A program made the translations under genes and the position numbers. The notes under the pieces are model-generated. The model saw nothing but the letters and a program-made list of their open reading frames with translations. It was not told the DNA's origin and ran no database searches. 37,017 nucleotides of DNA, taken from NCBI GenBank assembly GCA_002704625.1, contig PAGZ01000012.1:1-37017 (forward strand). The letters run 5' to 3'. Positions 1 through 8,307 of the stretch are shown here, piece after piece. Positions within the stretch are counted from its first letter, which is position 1. Each line of letters starts with the position of its first letter. This DNA is from Candidatus Pelagibacter sp. (GTDB lineage: Bacteria; Pseudomonadota; Alphaproteobacteria; Pelagibacterales; Pelagibacteraceae).

Positions 1-31
1 CTAGCGAATTTTGGCCACTTTTTTGATTCAT
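1..31 (-). other. Possible start of a divergent gene running off the left edge
   Basis: Reading leftwards, a minus-strand ATG at 31-29 opens a frame of ten codons (MNQKSGQNSL) that stays open to the window edge. No Shine-Dalgarno sequence is visible. It could be the first codons of a gene divergent from aroC or simply an open intergenic stretch. The 30-odd bases between it and aroC are AT-rich, with no convincing promoter. Too short to assign. Confidence 0.2.
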
Positions 32-65
32 AATTTATATAAAATAATTTATACATTAATTATCG

Positions 66-1148
66 ATGTCTTTTAATACTTTTGGAAAAATATTTAGGTT
101 TACTACATGGGGTGAGTCTCATGGTCCAGCTATAGGCTGTATTGTGGATGGTTGCCCACCAAATATACCTCTAAATGATAAGGACATACAAAAAGATATG
201 GATCGTAGAAGACCAGGTAATTCCAAGTTTGTTTCTCAGAGAAAAGAGTCAGATAAAATAGAAATATTGTCGGGAGTCTTTGGTGGCAAAACTACAGGCA
301 CACCTATTTCAATTTTGATTAGAAATGAGGATAAGAGATCTAGAGATTATGAGTCTATAAAAAATAAGTTTAGACCTGGACATGCGGATTTTACTTATTT
401 TAAAAAGTATGGAATTAGAGATTTCCGAGGTGGTGGAAGACAATCCGCAAGAGAGACTGCATCAAGAGTTGCTGCAGGTGCAATTGCCAAAACAGTTTTA
501 AAAAATATTCTTGGAAAAAAATTTAATATTATAGGAGGAGTTATTCAATTAGGGATTATGGGGTGCGATAAAAATAATTGGAATAATAATGAAATAGGAA
601 AGAACCCTTTCTTTTGTCCTGATAAAAAATCTGTTGCACTTTGGGAAAAATATCTTTTAGCAGTAAGAAAATCAGGATCATCTTGTGGTGCGATTATTGA
701 GTTAAGAGCAAATGGTATTCCTACAGGGCTGGGTGCACCTATTTATTCAAAATTGGATGCTGATATTGCCTCTGCATTAATGAGTATTAATGCTGTAAAA
801 GGAGTAAATATTGGTTCAGGTATGAGTTCCGCATACTTATCCGGAGAAGAAAATTCTGATGAAATGAGATCTGGATCTAAAAAAATTAAATTTAAAAGCA
901 ATAATGCTGGAGGTATACTTGGAGGAATATCTTCTGGACAAGAAATCATTGCTTCTTTTGCGGTAAAACCCACATCCTCTATAATTAACACAAGAGAAAC
1001 CATAGATAAAAAAGGAAAAAATACAAAAATTTCAGTTAAAGGTCGTCATGATCCTTGCGTTGGAATTAGAGCTGTTCCGATAGGGGAAGCAATGCTTTCT
1101 TGTGTGATATTAGATCACTACCTGATGAATAGAGCTCAATGTGGTTAA
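66..1148 (+). CDS. aroC: Chorismate synthase
   Basis: Last step of the shikimate pathway: converts 5-enolpyruvylshikimate-3-phosphate to chorismate with reduced FMN, in the cytosol. All three family signatures are visible: GESHGPAIG...DGCP at residues 16-31, [18 protein letters not shown] at 121-138 and [17 protein letters not shown] at 327-343. The length of 360 residues is normal for bacterial AroC, and the ATG at 66 gives the family-typical N-terminus MSFNTFGK. It converges on dxs and their stop codons overlap by four bases, leaving no room for a terminator between them. Identity is certain from the signatures. Confidence 0.98.
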   Translation: MSFNTFGKIFRFTTWGESHGPAIGCIVDGCPPNIPLNDKDIQKDMDRRRPGNSKFVSQRKESDKIEILSGVFGGKTTGTPISILIRNEDKRSRDYESIKNKFRPGHADFTYFKKYGIRDFRGGGRQSARETASRVAAGAIAKTVLKNILGKKFNIIGGVIQLGIMGCDKNNWNNNEIGKNPFFCPDKKSVALWEKYLLAVRKSGSSCGAIIELRANGIPTGLGAPIYSKLDADIASALMSINAVKGVNIGSGMSSAYLSGEENSDEMRSGSKKIKFKSNNAGGILGGISSGQEIIASFAVKPTSSIINTRETIDKKGKNTKISVKGRHDPCVGIRAVPIGEAMLSCVILDHYLMNRAQCG

Positions 1149-3061
1149 AAAAGATTTTTATTTTTAGCGAGAACTACATTAGAATTTAAAATATTTTCAA
1201 CTTTTTGAACAATACCTTCAGAGTCAAGCCCGGCAACATTATACATTTTTTCTGGTGTGTCCTGATCTAAAAATTTATCTGGAAGATTCATTGACCTAAA
1301 TTTTAAACCTTTATCGTAAAATCCCCTATCAGATAAAAGTTTACTAACATGTGATCCAAAACCTCCGATAGATCCTTCTTCTATTGTTATTATAGCTTCA
1401 TGATTTGAAGCTAATTCAATTATTAATTTTTCATCTAGTGGTTTTACAAATCTTGCATCTAAAATACTTGTTGAAATTCCTTTTTTTTTAAGAATTTCAG
1501 AAGCTTTCTTGCATTCATTTAATCTTGCTCCAAAATTTAAAATTGCAACATGTTTTCCTTGCAAAACCATTTTTCCTTTTCCTATTTCAAGCACTTCTTT
1601 TATAGTTGGTAATTCAACTCCAAAACCTGTTCCTCTAGGATATCTAAATGCTGATGGTTTATCGTTTATACCTACAGAGGTATTGATCATTTTAACTAAC
1701 TCTGATTCATCGCTCGCAGCCATAACAATAAAATTTGGTAAAGTTGATAAATAGGTAATATCAAAAGACCCAGCATGCGTAGGCCCATCAGATCCAACCA
1801 AACCAGCTCTATCAATAGCAAATCTTACTGGCAAAGATTGAATCGCAACATCGTGGACTACTTGATCATATGCTCTTTGTAAGAAAGTTGAATAAATAGC
1901 AGCAAATGGCTTATATCCCTCGGTAGCTAAGCCTGCTGCAAAAGTTACACCATGTTGTTCTGCAATACCAACATCAAACATTCTGTCAGGAAATTTTTTT
2001 TCGAATAAATCTAATCCTGTCCCCGACGGCATAGCGCCAGTTATAGCTACTATTTTTGTATCATTCTCTGCATGTTTAATTAAAGTATTTGCAAAGACTT
2101 TTGTATATGAGGGGGTTTTTGATTTTCCTTTGGATTGCTCTCCAGTTAAAATATTAAATTTGGAAACTCCATGATACTTATCTCCGGATTCTTCCGCGGG
2201 TTTATAGCCTTTTCCTTTTTTTGTAATTGCATGTATCAATATTGGTCCTTGATGTTTTGAATTTTTTACATTTTCTAATATTGTGACTAAATTATTTACG
2301 TCATGACCATCTATTGGTCCAATATAATAAAAACCTAGTTGATTGAAAAGTGTACCTCCTGTTACAATGCCTCTTAACACATCTTCTGCTTTTCCAGCAG
2401 TTTTTGAAAATCTTTTTGAGAAAGCTGAAAGTATTAGTTTAATAGTTTCTCTAAAACTAAAGTAAATTTTACCAGATAAAAGTCTCGCCAAATATTTACT
2501 CATTGCTCCAACAGGTCTTGCAATTGACATATCATTGTCGTTTAATACTACAATTAATTTTGACTTCATCGCTCCGGCATTATTCATTGCTTCGTATGCC
2601 ATCCCGGCACTCATCGCTCCATCACCAATTACAGCTACAACATTGTTATTGTCATTAGATAATTTTTTAGCAGTAGCCATTCCCAAAGTTGAAGAAATTG
2701 AGGTTGAACTGTGTGCTGCTCCAAAAGGATCGTATTCGCTTTCTGCCCTTTTTGTAAATCCTGATAGACCTCCTCCTTTACGCAATGTTTTGATTTTATC
2801 TCTTCTACCGGTAATAATTTTATGGGGGTAGCATTGATGACCCACATCCCAAACCAACTTATCTTTTGGGGTATTAAATACGTAATGAAGTGCGACTGTT
2901 AGTTCTACAACACCTAAACCAGCACCTAGATGACCGCCTGTTTCAGAAACAACGTTAATTACTTCAGACCTCAATTCATTTGAAATCTGTTCTAATTGAT
3001 TTTTTTTTAACTTTCTTAGTTCTGCAGGATAATTAATTTTATCTAATAATTTCTCTTTCAT
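1145..3061 (-). CDS. dxs: 1-deoxy-D-xylulose-5-phosphate synthase
   Basis: First enzyme of the MEP isoprenoid pathway: thiamine-diphosphate-dependent condensation of pyruvate with glyceraldehyde 3-phosphate. Full length at 638 residues. Visible landmarks are GGHLGAGLG at about 42-50, WDVGHQ with H75, the ThDP motif from GDG (146-148) to NDN (174-176), the catalytic glutamate in IAEQHG in the central Pyr domain, and [13 protein letters not shown] after it. The start ATG shares its A with the stop of the upstream ispA (TAATG), so translation is probably coupled. dxs, ispA and xseB form one minus-strand unit, an arrangement common in proteobacteria. DXS also supplies precursor for pyridoxine and thiamine in organisms that make them. 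Confidence 0.98.
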   Translation of the reverse strand: MKEKLLDKINYPAELRKLKKNQLEQISNELRSEVINVVSETGGHLGAGLGVVELTVALHYVFNTPKDKLVWDVGHQCYPHKIITGRRDKIKTLRKGGGLSGFTKRAESEYDPFGAAHSSTSISSTLGMATAKKLSNDNNNVVAVIGDGAMSAGMAYEAMNNAGAMKSKLIVVLNDNDMSIARPVGAMSKYLARLLSGKIYFSFRETIKLILSAFSKRFSKTAGKAEDVLRGIVTGGTLFNQLGFYYIGPIDGHDVNNLVTILENVKNSKHQGPILIHAITKKGKGYKPAEESGDKYHGVSKFNILTGEQSKGKSKTPSYTKVFANTLIKHAENDTKIVAITGAMPSGTGLDLFEKKFPDRMFDVGIAEQHGVTFAAGLATEGYKPFAAIYSTFLQRAYDQVVHDVAIQSLPVRFAIDRAGLVGSDGPTHAGSFDITYLSTLPNFIVMAASDESELVKMINTSVGINDKPSAFRYPRGTGFGVELPTIKEVLEIGKGKMVLQGKHVAILNFGARLNECKKASEILKKKGISTSILDARFVKPLDEKLIIELASNHEAIITIEEGSIGGFGSHVSKLLSDRGFYDKGLKFRSMNLPDKFLDQDTPEKMYNVAGLDSEGIVQKVENILNSNVVLAKNKNLF

Positions 3062-3933
3062 TAATAAGTTCTATTTAATATAAAGTTTACTGTATTCATA
3101 AGCCTATCAGATCTTTTTCCGTATTTTTTTAACTTTTCAATTATCAATTTTTTTCTTTTTAAAGCAAACTCTAAAGTTTTATTATACCCAATTAGTTTGA
3201 TTAGTGTTGATTTTCCCTTTTTTATATCTTTATTAACTGGTTTTCCTACGTTTTTTTTACTTCCTTTTATATCTAAAAAATCATCTGCAATTTGGAAAAG
3301 TAGCCCTATTTCTGATCCTATAGTGCTCATTGTTCGCTTTGTTTTACTACTTCCATTTATAACTATTGCGGGTGCCAAACAACAAAACTCAAATAATTTT
3401 CCAGTCTTTTTTCTTTGCATACTTATTATTTTTGAAAAATTAATTTTCTTATTTTCATAACTTAAATCTAAAAATTGACCTCCAGCTATACCAACATGAC
3501 CAGCACATTCAGCAAGTCTTTTTAAAAGTTCTACTTTAGCACTATTTTTAACTTTAAATTTTTTGTCTGTGATAATTTCAAAAGCAAGGGTTAATAAAGA
3601 ATTTCCCGAAAGTATAGCTGTCGACTCGCCAAATTTTACATGTGTCGAAGGTTTGCCCCTTCTTAATTTATCATTATCCATACATGGAAGATCGTCGTGA
3701 ATTAGAGAATATGAGTGTATACATTCTACAGCTGCACAAATATTTATTACTTTACTTGGTTCTATTTTAAATATTTTGGCAGTATTTAAAATAATAGTTG
3801 ATCTAATTTTTTTTCCTCCGAACAAGGTACCATATTTCATTGGCATTATTAAATTCGAATACTTTTGCTTTTTAAAATATTTTTTTAAAAAAATATCTAC
3901 AGTTTTTGCGTTATTTTTTATATTTTTTAGCAT
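3061..3933 (-). CDS. ispA: Polyprenyl (farnesyl/geranylgeranyl) diphosphate synthase
   Basis: Trans-isoprenyl diphosphate synthase that elongates DMAPP with IPP, feeding undecaprenyl and quinone side-chain synthesis. The first Asp-rich motif is DDLPCMD (residues 80-86), followed by RR at 91-92; the second is DDFLD at 217-221. At 290 residues the length matches short-chain synthases. Residues just upstream of the first Asp-rich motif (CIHSYSLIH) fit the farnesyl-type family, but exact chain length cannot be settled by eye. It sits between xseB (four bases upstream) and dxs (one-base overlap), the usual company of ispA. Confidence 0.93.
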   Translation of the reverse strand: MLKNIKNNAKTVDIFLKKYFKKQKYSNLIMPMKYGTLFGGKKIRSTIILNTAKIFKIEPSKVINICAAVECIHSYSLIHDDLPCMDNDKLRRGKPSTHVKFGESTAILSGNSLLTLAFEIITDKKFKVKNSAKVELLKRLAECAGHVGIAGGQFLDLSYENKKINFSKIISMQRKKTGKLFEFCCLAPAIVINGSSKTKRTMSTIGSEIGLLFQIADDFLDIKGSKKNVGKPVNKDIKKGKSTLIKLIGYNKTLEFALKRKKLIIEKLKKYGKRSDRLMNTVNFILNRTY

Positions 3934-3937
3934 TCAT

Positions 3938-4159
3938 TTATTTTAAATTATTTTTTCCTATAGATTGTATATTTTTTAGTTTCTCTTTAAAAAGGTTGTC
4001 TATGTGGTTATTTAAAAATATAAGCCTTTCGTAGTCAGTTTTTGAACTTTCTAAGTCTACTTTTCCATTTTCTAATCTTTCAAGAATATCTAGTATTTCT
4101 GATTTTGCTTCGTTTATTGATTTACTTTTAATATCAGTTGGAATATTTTTCGTTTTCAT
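3938..4159 (-). CDS. xseB: Exodeoxyribonuclease VII small subunit
   Basis: Small subunit of exonuclease VII, which degrades single-stranded DNA in complex with XseA. The 73-residue product has the family pattern of a two-helix coiled coil: a region around residues 18-35 reading EAKSEILDILERLENGKVDLE and then YERLIFLNNHID, matching the LexiVxrLExGelpLEeal...YerG core. It is slightly basic and has a short extra N-terminus. Position as first gene of the xseB-ispA-dxs unit supports the call. xseA is not in the window. The start lies only 21 bases from the divergent tsaC, so its promoter must overlap that short gap or the tsaC coding sequence. Confidence 0.85.
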   Translation of the reverse strand: MKTKNIPTDIKSKSINEAKSEILDILERLENGKVDLESSKTDYERLIFLNNHIDNLFKEKLKNIQSIGKNNLK

Positions 4160-4165
4160 AAAAAT

Positions 4166-4171
4166 TATAAT
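4166..4171 (+). promoter_or_regulatory. Candidate -10 element of tsaC/sua5
   Basis: A perfect TATAAT ends nine bases before the ATG at 4181 in the 21-base divergent gap. A start point six to eight bases downstream would give an almost leaderless mRNA. No good -35 hexamer is visible 16-18 bases upstream, and the DNA is AT-rich throughout, so this is tentative. Confidence 0.3.
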
Positions 4172-4180
4172 AATCGTAAT

Positions 4181-5125
4181 ATGAAAAATATCTATAAAAA
4201 TTCACGTCAAAATTTGAATAAAGCAAAAAAATTTTTAAAGAATCACAATTTAATTGCTGTTCCAACAGAGACTGTTTATGGATTGGCTGGAAATGCCTAT
4301 TCTAATATATCAGTAAGAAAAATATACAAACTTAAAAAAAGACCAAAAAGAAATCCTTTGATTATCCATTATTATAATCTAAGAAGTCTTAAAAAAGATG
4401 CGTTTATAAATAAAAATTTTTTAAAACTTTACAAAAAATTTTCTCCAGGTCCTTTAACTTATATTTTAAAGAAGAGAAAAAATTCAAAAATTTCATTAAT
4501 AGCAAATTCGGGTTTAAAAACTATTGCAATAAGATTTCCCAAAAATAAAATTATTAGAAATTTACTAAAAAATTTAGAATTTCCTTTGGCAATTCCAAGT
4601 GCAAATATTTCATCAGCTTTAAGCCCAGTAAGTAGTAGTGATGTTTTGGATGAGTTCTCTAGTAAGATTAAATTTATTCTTGATGGAGGAACTAGTAAAA
4701 TTGGATTAGAGTCAACCGTGATAAACTTATACGGAAAAACACAAATCCTAAGGCCTGGATCAATTAATATTGATCAAATTGGAAAAGTATTAAAAAAAAA
4801 ATTATCCTTTTTAAAAAAAACAAACAAAATATCTTCACCTGGTCTATTAAAAAAACATTATTCTCCGGGCATACCAATTAAACTCAACTGTAAAAAAGCG
4901 GATAATAAAGCCGCATTCATAGTGTTTGGAAAAAAGTATAAAGATAATAATAAAAATATATTCAATTTGAGTAAAAGAGGTAACTTGGAGGAAGCTGCAA
5001 GAAACTTATACAAGACTTTGAGAAAAATTAAAAATTTGGGTTTCAAAAAAATAAATATTGTTAGAATTCCAAACAATAAAATTGGGATAGCTATTAACGA
5101 TAGATTAAGAAAAGCGGCATATTAA
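4181..5125 (+). CDS. tsaC: L-threonylcarbamoyladenylate synthase, Sua5 type
   Basis: Makes threonylcarbamoyl-AMP from threonine, bicarbonate and ATP for the t6A37 modification of ANN-decoding tRNAs. The YrdC domain fills residues 15-205, with PTETVYGLAGNA at 28-39, the KxR-type basic patch around 51-58, SAN at 140-142 and ESTV at 177-180. The linker SSPGLLKKHYSPG (218-230) and the C-terminal domain to residue 314 identify the longer Sua5 architecture rather than the short TsaC form. No Shine-Dalgarno is visible before the ATG. It is followed after two bases by an unrelated ABC transporter pair. Alternative symbol: sua5/ywlC. Confidence 0.93.
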   Translation: MKNIYKNSRQNLNKAKKFLKNHNLIAVPTETVYGLAGNAYSNISVRKIYKLKKRPKRNPLIIHYYNLRSLKKDAFINKNFLKLYKKFSPGPLTYILKKRKNSKISLIANSGLKTIAIRFPKNKIIRNLLKNLEFPLAIPSANISSALSPVSSSDVLDEFSSKIKFILDGGTSKIGLESTVINLYGKTQILRPGSINIDQIGKVLKKKLSFLKKTNKISSPGLLKKHYSPGIPIKLNCKKADNKAAFIVFGKKYKDNNKNIFNLSKRGNLEEAARNLYKTLRKIKNLGFKKINIVRIPNNKIGIAINDRLRKAAY

Positions 5126-5127
5126 AA

Positions 5128-5862
5128 ATGTTTATACAAATTAAAAATCTTTCAAAAAAATACAAAGATACACTTGCGGTTAATAATATTAATTTTTCTA
5201 TTGAAAAAAACAAGACATTAGGACTTCTTGGCCCAAACGGTTGTGGCAAAACTACTTCAATAGGAATGATGCTGGGTTTAATAAAACCAACTAGTGGTGA
5301 AATACTTATAGATAATAAAAATATTGATACTTTTAAAAGAGATGAAATATTAAGCAGAATTAATTTTGCTTCACCATATATTGAATTACCAAAAAAATTA
5401 ACTGTTAGACAAAATCTCGAAGTATATGGAAGACTTTACGGTATAAAAAATTTAAAAGATAGAATTGAAGAAATTTCAGAAGATTTAGATATCAAAAATT
5501 TTTTTAATAGAAAGACTGGAGAACTTTCATCGGGTCAAAAAAATAGAGTTTCTTTAGCAAAATCTTTAATAAATAAACCAGAAATTTTATTTTTGGACGA
5601 ACCTACTGCCAGTCTAGATCCAGATATTGGTGATTTTGTTCGAACTTATATCCAAAAGTACAGATCAGAAAATCAAGTTACAGTTCTACTTGCTTCTCAC
5701 AATATGAATGAAGTTGAAAGATTATGTGACAGTATAATAATGATGAAAAGTGGAGAAATTATTGACAGAGGCACTTGTGAGGAAATTATTAAAAAACACG
5801 GAAGAAATAATCTTGAAGAAACTTTTCTTAAATTAGCCAGAGGTAAAAATGAACCTAGGTAA
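5128..5862 (+). CDS. ABC transporter ATP-binding protein (ABC-2 exporter type)
   Basis: Cytosolic ATPase of an exporter. Walker A GPNGCGKT is at 35-42, the ABC signature LSSGQ at 133-137, Walker B ILFLDEP at 153-159 and the switch histidine H191 in LASHN. The 244-residue single-domain size and the style of the sequence resemble DrrA/CcmA-like subunits that pair with ABC-2 permeases. It begins two bases after tsaC and overlaps the permease gene by 14 bases, so the pair is a translational unit. The substrate is unknown; drug, lipid or polysaccharide export are all possible from sequence alone. Confidence 0.92.
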   Translation: MFIQIKNLSKKYKDTLAVNNINFSIEKNKTLGLLGPNGCGKTTSIGMMLGLIKPTSGEILIDNKNIDTFKRDEILSRINFASPYIELPKKLTVRQNLEVYGRLYGIKNLKDRIEEISEDLDIKNFFNRKTGELSSGQKNRVSLAKSLINKPEILFLDEPTASLDPDIGDFVRTYIQKYRSENQVTVLLASHNMNEVERLCDSIIMMKSGEIIDRGTCEEIIKKHGRNNLEETFLKLARGKNEPR

Positions 5863-6640
5863 AATTTATGCTTTGGCATTGAGACATTTGTATTTGATAA
5901 GTAATTCTCTTCCAAGAATTGTGGATCTGATTTATTGGCCTACTGTTCAAATTTTTCTTTGGGGATTTATTTCTAAATTTTTTACTTTAAATTCTGATTA
6001 TTATAGCAATACCGTTGGAATTATCTTAACTGCAGCAATATTATATGATTTCTTATTTAGAGTTAGCATTAGTTTTAATATGATGTTTTTAGAAGAAATA
6101 TGGAGTAGAAATTTTACAAATTTATTTATAGCGCCAATTAAATTGAGTGAAATAATTGCATCTCTTACTTTAACAGCTATATTGAGAGCGTTAATTGGTA
6201 TGGTTCCAGCGGCAATTATAGCAATACCTCTTTTTGGTGTTTCTGTTTTTGAACTTGGTTTGCCACTATTATTTTTGTTATTATCTTTATATCTTTTTGG
6301 CGTAACTTTGGGTCTTCTAGTAACGTCAGGTTTATTAAGATTTGGTCCATCATTTGAAAATATTGCTTGGGCAAGTTTATTTTTTTTAGCTCCCTTAGGA
6401 TGTATTTATTATCCATTAGATATTTTGCCTATATCACTACAATTTGTAGCAAAAGGTCTTCCTCTAGTTCATATATTTGAAGAAATGAGAAATATTCTAT
6501 TAAATGACGTGGTAAATTATTTCGACATATTTAAAGCAATATCTATATCTATACTTTATTTCGTTTTAGGTGTTATAATTTTCTATGTTTCTTTTTTTGG
6601 AGCCAAAACTAGAGGAACATTAATAAATATGGGTGAATAA
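5849..6640 (+). CDS. ABC-2 type transporter permease
   Basis: Integral inner-membrane partner of the preceding ATPase. The 263-residue product has about six hydrophobic segments, including one near residues 20-40, a pair around 55-75 and 100-125, a long stretch from 130 to 155 (FGVSVFELGLPLLFLLLSLYLFGV), one at 168-190 and a last one at 230-250, consistent with the ABC2_membrane family. The motif EEIWSRNFTNLFIAPI between helices is typical of DrrB/NodJ-like permeases. The start overlaps the ATPase gene by 14 bases, implying coupled translation. No substrate-binding protein is encoded nearby, which fits an exporter. Substrate unknown. Confidence 0.88.
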   Translation: MNLGKIYALALRHLYLISNSLPRIVDLIYWPTVQIFLWGFISKFFTLNSDYYSNTVGIILTAAILYDFLFRVSISFNMMFLEEIWSRNFTNLFIAPIKLSEIIASLTLTAILRALIGMVPAAIIAIPLFGVSVFELGLPLLFLLLSLYLFGVTLGLLVTSGLLRFGPSFENIAWASLFFLAPLGCIYYPLDILPISLQFVAKGLPLVHIFEEMRNILLNDVVNYFDIFKAISISILYFVLGVIIFYVSFFGAKTRGTLINMGE

Positions 6641-6645
6641 GTATT

Positions 6646-7353
6646 ATGCATATAAAAATTGAAGAAATAAAAAAAAATGAAGGTTCTCCAAAGGTTTTAA
6701 AAAATTTGTTTAGCAATGATGAGATCAATGAATTTTTAAAATTATATAAAAGTTTACCCACAACAGTTCATAACAAAAATCAAAACGTTATTAAAAAAAG
6801 ATGGCTTCAAGGTTATAGTGAAAAATTGGAAAAATTATTTTGTGAGAGATTAAAAAATGAAATTGGTGAATTCAAAATGGATAATCTCCAAGATGAAAAA
6901 GGCAAAGATATATATGGGCTTATTCAAGAAAGTTACAACCCTATTGGACTTCATGTTGATGCTGGTTTTAATTCTGAAAATGTCATTTATAGACAGACGT
7001 TGATACCTTTAACACCTCATGGAAGTACTGTTATATTTAAAAATAGATACTACGGAGGTTCCACGATGTTTACATTAGATCCTAAAGAACTAGAAAAGAA
7101 AAACTTAAATTATGGCCAAAATAAAAGATCCTCAGAACATATCAAAATGTATGGAAAAAAACCTTTTAATAAGGAACATCATCAGAAATATTTAAAGCAC
7201 GAAAAATTAGAAAATCTAGCCGGTTTAGAAATTGAGTATGTATATGAATGGGAGTTGGGTTCTATGTTAATTTTTGATAGAACCAATTTGCATTGCTCTT
7301 CTGATAAAATTGATGGAAAAAAAATAGGTTTAACGACTTTCACTAAAAAATAG
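6646..7353 (+). CDS. 2OG-Fe(II) oxygenase-like protein of unknown substrate
   Basis: I read this 235-residue protein as a probable 2-oxoglutarate/iron dioxygenase-like double-stranded beta-helix protein. The evidence is an HxD pair in GLHVDAGF (H103, D105) and a distal histidine H216 in RTNLHCSS, about 110 residues later, preceded by WELGSMLIFDR, a common pattern for the strand before the distal iron ligand. The position that usually holds a 2OG-binding arginine about ten residues further on carries lysines (K225/K226), so activity is not assured. No signal peptide or membrane segment is seen. It is followed nine bases later by an FkbM methyltransferase and then a GT17 glycosyltransferase, which suggests tailoring of a glycan or peptide. 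The substrate is unknown. Confidence 0.6.
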   Translation: MHIKIEEIKKNEGSPKVLKNLFSNDEINEFLKLYKSLPTTVHNKNQNVIKKRWLQGYSEKLEKLFCERLKNEIGEFKMDNLQDEKGKDIYGLIQESYNPIGLHVDAGFNSENVIYRQTLIPLTPHGSTVIFKNRYYGGSTMFTLDPKELEKKNLNYGQNKRSSEHIKMYGKKPFNKEHHQKYLKHEKLENLAGLEIEYVYEWELGSMLIFDRTNLHCSSDKIDGKKIGLTTFTKK

Positions 7354-7361
7354 TAATTTTT

Positions 7362-8300
7362 ATGTTTTTAAGAAAAATTGGAGTAAGTATAACAAAGATA
7401 ATATTGCCTTTTTTTTATAAAATACTTCAGGCATTAAAAACTAACACGAGGGCAATAAATTTTCTTAATGAAAAAAAAATTAGAGCAAATGATAACTACA
7501 ATTTACAAACAAGTGTTGAAAAAATATTGGGGAAAAAAAAATTAATTGCTCTTGATGTTGGGTCCCAAGGAGGATTTAATTCTGACAAATTTTTTCCCTC
7601 TAAATACAATAAGTATTTTAAATCTGTATTGGTCGATCCTTTAAATAATACTTCAATTCAAGGTGAGGATGAGCAAATTATAAATAAAGGTCTTTGGAGT
7701 TCAAAATGTACTAAAGAACTTTTTATTTTAGGTAAACGTCCTGGAAGTTCCTCTATGTTTGAACCTAATAAAAAATCTTTACCGATTTATGGTTTCAAAG
7801 AAAAAGATTTTCATTTATTTGATATTACTAAAACACAAATGGTTGAGTGTGATACATTAAGCTCAAACCTAAATGAAATTAATATAGATACATTGGACTA
7901 TCTAAAAATAGATACTCAAGGAGCAGAGTTAGAAATATTAAAAGGAATGGGAAGTTACAGACCATTAATGATAAAGTGTGAAGCTCAGATATTTCCAATG
8001 TACAAAAATATTTATAATTGGACAGAAATTTCAAACTTTCTATATAAATTAGACTATATTATTTCTGATTGGAGAGAAATAGGATCGCACGCAACAAGAA
8101 CGCCAGTCGAAATGGATATGGTTTTTATTCCAAATTTTTTATCAGATAGTGGAAAAAAATTAATAATTGGAAAAGAAAGAGAATTTATAAGTTTAATGCT
8201 TATATCTGGCCAAATAAAATTATTAAAAAAAATATCAAATATTTTAAACTTAAGTTACTCTGAACATTACGCTAAAACAAAGGACAAATATTTTAATTAA
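7362..8300 (+). CDS. FkbM family methyltransferase
   Basis: SAM-dependent methyltransferase of the FkbM family, which commonly O-methylates sugars or polyketides. The SAM-binding glycine loop is LDVGSQGGF (64-72), and the family hallmark KIDTQGAELEILKGM starts at about residue 182. About 45 residues of extra N-terminus include a hydrophobic amphipathic stretch (ITKIILPFFYKIL, around 10-22) that might touch the membrane. The length of 312 residues is slightly above the core family. It lies between the oxygenase-like gene (eight-base gap) and the GT17-like gene (seven-base gap), suggesting joint action on a surface glycan. The exact acceptor cannot be deduced. Confidence 0.88.
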   Translation: MFLRKIGVSITKIILPFFYKILQALKTNTRAINFLNEKKIRANDNYNLQTSVEKILGKKKLIALDVGSQGGFNSDKFFPSKYNKYFKSVLVDPLNNTSIQGEDEQIINKGLWSSKCTKELFILGKRPGSSSMFEPNKKSLPIYGFKEKDFHLFDITKTQMVECDTLSSNLNEINIDTLDYLKIDTQGAELEILKGMGSYRPLMIKCEAQIFPMYKNIYNWTEISNFLYKLDYIISDWREIGSHATRTPVEMDMVFIPNFLSDSGKKLIIGKEREFISLMLISGQIKLLKKISNILNLSYSEHYAKTKDKYFN

Positions 8301-8307
8301 ATATTAT

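Noticed and set aside
4164..4169. TATAAT on the minus strand as the xseB -10 element
   Set aside because: It ends four bases before the xseB ATG, too close for a start point that would keep the start codon.
5128..6640. Wzm/Wzt-type O-antigen exporter
   Set aside because: The permease looks more like DrrB/NodJ-type ABC-2 proteins and the ATPase lacks a C-terminal carbohydrate-binding domain, so a polysaccharide assignment is not justified.
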